A DNA stretch of 64,000 nt from Shewanella piezotolerans WP3 (GTDB lineage: Bacteria; Pseudomonadota; Gammaproteobacteria; Enterobacterales; Shewanellaceae): assembly GCF_000014885.1 (NCBI RefSeq), contig NC_011566.1, positions 1,674,001 to 1,738,000 on the forward strand, read 5' to 3'. Shown here piece by piece: positions 62,512 to 64,000 of the stretch (positions are counted from its first letter, which is position 1; each line of letters begins with the position of its first letter). Both the position numbers and the translations under genes were made by a program. Below the pieces are notes generated by a model. It had not been told where the DNA came from. It saw only the letters and a list, made by a program, of their open reading frames with translations, and searched no databases.

Positions 62512-63645
62512 ATGAAATTTGAATTAGATACAACTCAAGGTCGTGCACGTCGCGGGCGCTTAGTATTTGAACGCGGAACCGTAGAAACTCCAGCGTTTAT
62601 GCCTGTAGGTACCTACGGTACAGTTAAAGGGATGACGCCTGAAGAAGTACGTGAAACCGGCGCAGATATACTACTCGGTAACACTTTTCACCTGTGGCTA
62701 CGTCCTGGTGAAGAGATCATGCGTAAGCACGGCGACCTACATGACTTTATGAATTGGCAGCGTCCAATTTTGACCGATTCGGGTGGGTTCCAAGTGTTTA
62801 GTTTGGGTGATATTCGCAAAATTACTGAAGAGGGTGTGCATTTCCGTTCACCGATTAATGGCGAAAAAATCTTTTTAGATCCTGAAAAGTCTATGCAAAT
62901 TCAAGACTCTTTAGGCAGTGATGTTGTAATGATTTTTGACGAATGTACGCCATACCCAGCAACAGAAGACGAAGCACGTAAATCGATGCAGATGTCGCTG
63001 CGTTGGGCGCAACGTTCACGTGATGAATTTGACAGACTTGAAAACCCGAATTCTCTATTCGGTATTATTCAAGGCGGTGTTTATGAAGGCCTACGCGACG
63101 AGAGCTTAAAGGGCTTAGTCGATATTGGTTTTGATGGATATGCTGTCGGTGGTTTAGCTGTGGGTGAGCCAAAAGAAGATATGCATCGCATTCTTGAGCA
63201 CACATGCCCGCAAATTCCTGCTGATAAACCACGCTACTTGATGGGGGTCGGTAAGCCAGAAGATTTAGTTGAAGGCGTACGTCGTGGTGTTGATATGTTT
63301 GACTGTGTCATGCCAACACGAAACGCTCGAAATGGTCATCTGTTTACCAGTGAAGGTGTTGTTAAGATCCGTAATGCACGTCATCGTGACGACACTTCAA
63401 CACTTGATGATAAGTGTGATTGTTATACCTGTAAGAATTACTCACGGGCATACCTTTACCACTTAGATCGTTGTAATGAGATTCTAGGAGCTCGATTAAA
63501 CACCATTCATAACCTTCGTTATTACCAAAGATTGATGGAAGGTTTGCGTGGCGCGATTGAGACAGGTACATTAGACGACTTCGTTACAGAGTTCTATACC
63601 AGCCAAGGCCGGGAAGTACCTGAAGTTCCTGAATTAACCGATTAA
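62512..63645 (+). CDS. tgt: Queuine (preQ1) tRNA-ribosyltransferase
   Basis: 377 aa. TPAFMPVGTYGTVKGMTPEEVRETGADILLGNTFHLWLRPG, PILTDSGGFQVFSLGDIRKITEEGVHFRSPINGEK and YAVGGLAVGEPKEDMHRIL mark bacterial Tgt. VMPTRNARNGHLFT and the zinc site CDCYTCKNYSRAYLYHL complete it. It exchanges guanine 34 for preQ1 in tRNAs with GUN anticodons. A GAGGTG ribosome site precedes the ATG. yajC follows by 30 bp, as in many Gammaproteobacteria. Confidence 0.97.
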   Translation: MKFELDTTQGRARRGRLVFERGTVETPAFMPVGTYGTVKGMTPEEVRETGADILLGNTFHLWLRPGEEIMRKHGDLHDFMNWQRPILTDSGGFQVFSLGDIRKITEEGVHFRSPINGEKIFLDPEKSMQIQDSLGSDVVMIFDECTPYPATEDEARKSMQMSLRWAQRSRDEFDRLENPNSLFGIIQGGVYEGLRDESLKGLVDIGFDGYAVGGLAVGEPKEDMHRILEHTCPQIPADKPRYLMGVGKPEDLVEGVRRGVDMFDCVMPTRNARNGHLFTSEGVVKIRNARHRDDTSTLDDKCDCYTCKNYSRAYLYHLDRCNEILGARLNTIHNLRYYQRLMEGLRGAIETGTLDDFVTEFYTSQGREVPEVPELTD

Positions 63646-63675
63646 TTTTTACTCAGACAATAAGAAGAGAATACT

Positions 63676-64000
63676 ATGTTTATTTCAAATGCATATGCAG
63701 CAGATGCACCTGTAGGCGGCGCTGGCGGCACTATGGAACTTATTTTCATGTTGGTCATTTTTGGCCTGATTTTTTATTTTATGATTTTCCGTCCGCAATC
63801 AAAGCGTGTTAAAGAGCATAAGAACCTAATGAGCTCATTGAGCAAAGGTGACGAAGTGCTAACTAGTGGCGGAATTTTAGGTAAAATTGCTAAGATCAGT
63901 GATGAGAACGACTACGTTTTGTTGGCGATTAACGAAACTAGCGAAATCACGATTAAAAAGGATTACATTGCGGCGGTATTGCCTAAAGGCTCTATTAAGT
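63676..64000 (+). CDS. yajC: Preprotein translocase subunit YajC (3' end cut by window)
   Basis: 108 codons are visible and the frame is open at the window edge. MFISNAYAADAPVGGAGGTM is followed by the single membrane segment LIFMLVIFGLIFYFMIFRPQSKRVKEHKNLMSSLSKGDEVLTSGGILGKI, the standard YajC sequence. YajC is an inner-membrane protein that joins SecDF in assisting protein export. The usual length is about 110 aa, so only a few codons are missing. secD and secF usually follow. Confidence 0.95.
   Translation, partial: MFISNAYAADAPVGGAGGTMELIFMLVIFGLIFYFMIFRPQSKRVKEHKNLMSSLSKGDEVLTSGGILGKIAKISDENDYVLLAINETSEITIKKDYIAAVLPKGSIK

Overview
This window is a chromosomal segment of a marine gammaproteobacterium, most probably a Shewanella. 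The indications are the acpH-queA-tgt-yajC order, phhA-phhB-tyrR followed by fah-maiA, the dense tRNA-Val/Ala/Glu clusters beside gltX, and moderate-to-low GC. The genus is inferred from gene content and order, not from a database search.

Region 1 (1-28 kb) is accessory in character. After the 3' end of an rfbD-like gene comes a large carbohydrate island. On the minus strand lie a Wzi-like outer-membrane protein, a GH3 glucosidase with a PA14-like insert, a DUF6445-type protein with 2OG-Fe(II) oxygenase-like residues, two flavin-dependent tryptophan-halogenase-like proteins flanking a JmjC/cupin oxygenase and a SapC-family protein, and a 985-aa TonB-dependent receptor. A LacI regulator, a GPH sugar symporter and a GH1 beta-glucosidase follow. 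On the plus strand are a FucP/GluP-type permease, a lipoprotein GH3 and a lipoprotein GH16 laminarinase, then cysQ and a ROK kinase (mak). Five near-identical LacI-type operators (core AAGCGCTT) lie upstream of the receptor and in the divergent GH1/permease region. Together this reads as a beta-1,3-glucan (laminarin-type) utilisation system: GH16 cuts at the cell surface or in the periplasm, the TonB receptor imports oligosaccharides, GH3 enzymes trim them, inner-membrane transporters bring sugars in, and GH1 finishes in the cytoplasm. The halogenase/oxygenase module in the same locus has no obvious catabolic role and is the best candidate for an undescribed system.

Region 2 (27-41 kb) is mostly core: elyC-like, a DUF2982-like membrane protein, a bactofilin, napF, galE and galU. 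Next is an aromatic amino acid catabolic block (phhA, phhB, tyrR, fah, maiA) with three candidate TyrR boxes, then a LysR regulator divergent from an MFS exporter. A second MFS gene is frameshifted.

Region 3 (41-47 kb) holds three tandem tRNA-Val genes, gltX, and an array of tRNA-Ala, six identical tRNA-Glu and a second tRNA-Ala. The Glu spacers each contain a conserved degenerate tRNA-Glu-like relic in a roughly 315-bp repeat.

Region 4 (47-64 kb) is housekeeping and repair: an ABC exporter, an Ada-AlkA fusion coupled to ogt, a DEAD-box helicase, a phosphatase, a phospholipase D-type lipoprotein, cheV, sstT, a GH109-like oxidoreductase, an RluA-type pseudouridine synthase, acpH, a 53-aa small protein, queA, tgt and a partial yajC. 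A family of MITE-like repeats with ends resembling ATACCAATCAGTATAA is scattered between genes at about 15.0, 28.7, 41.2 and 46.6 kb.
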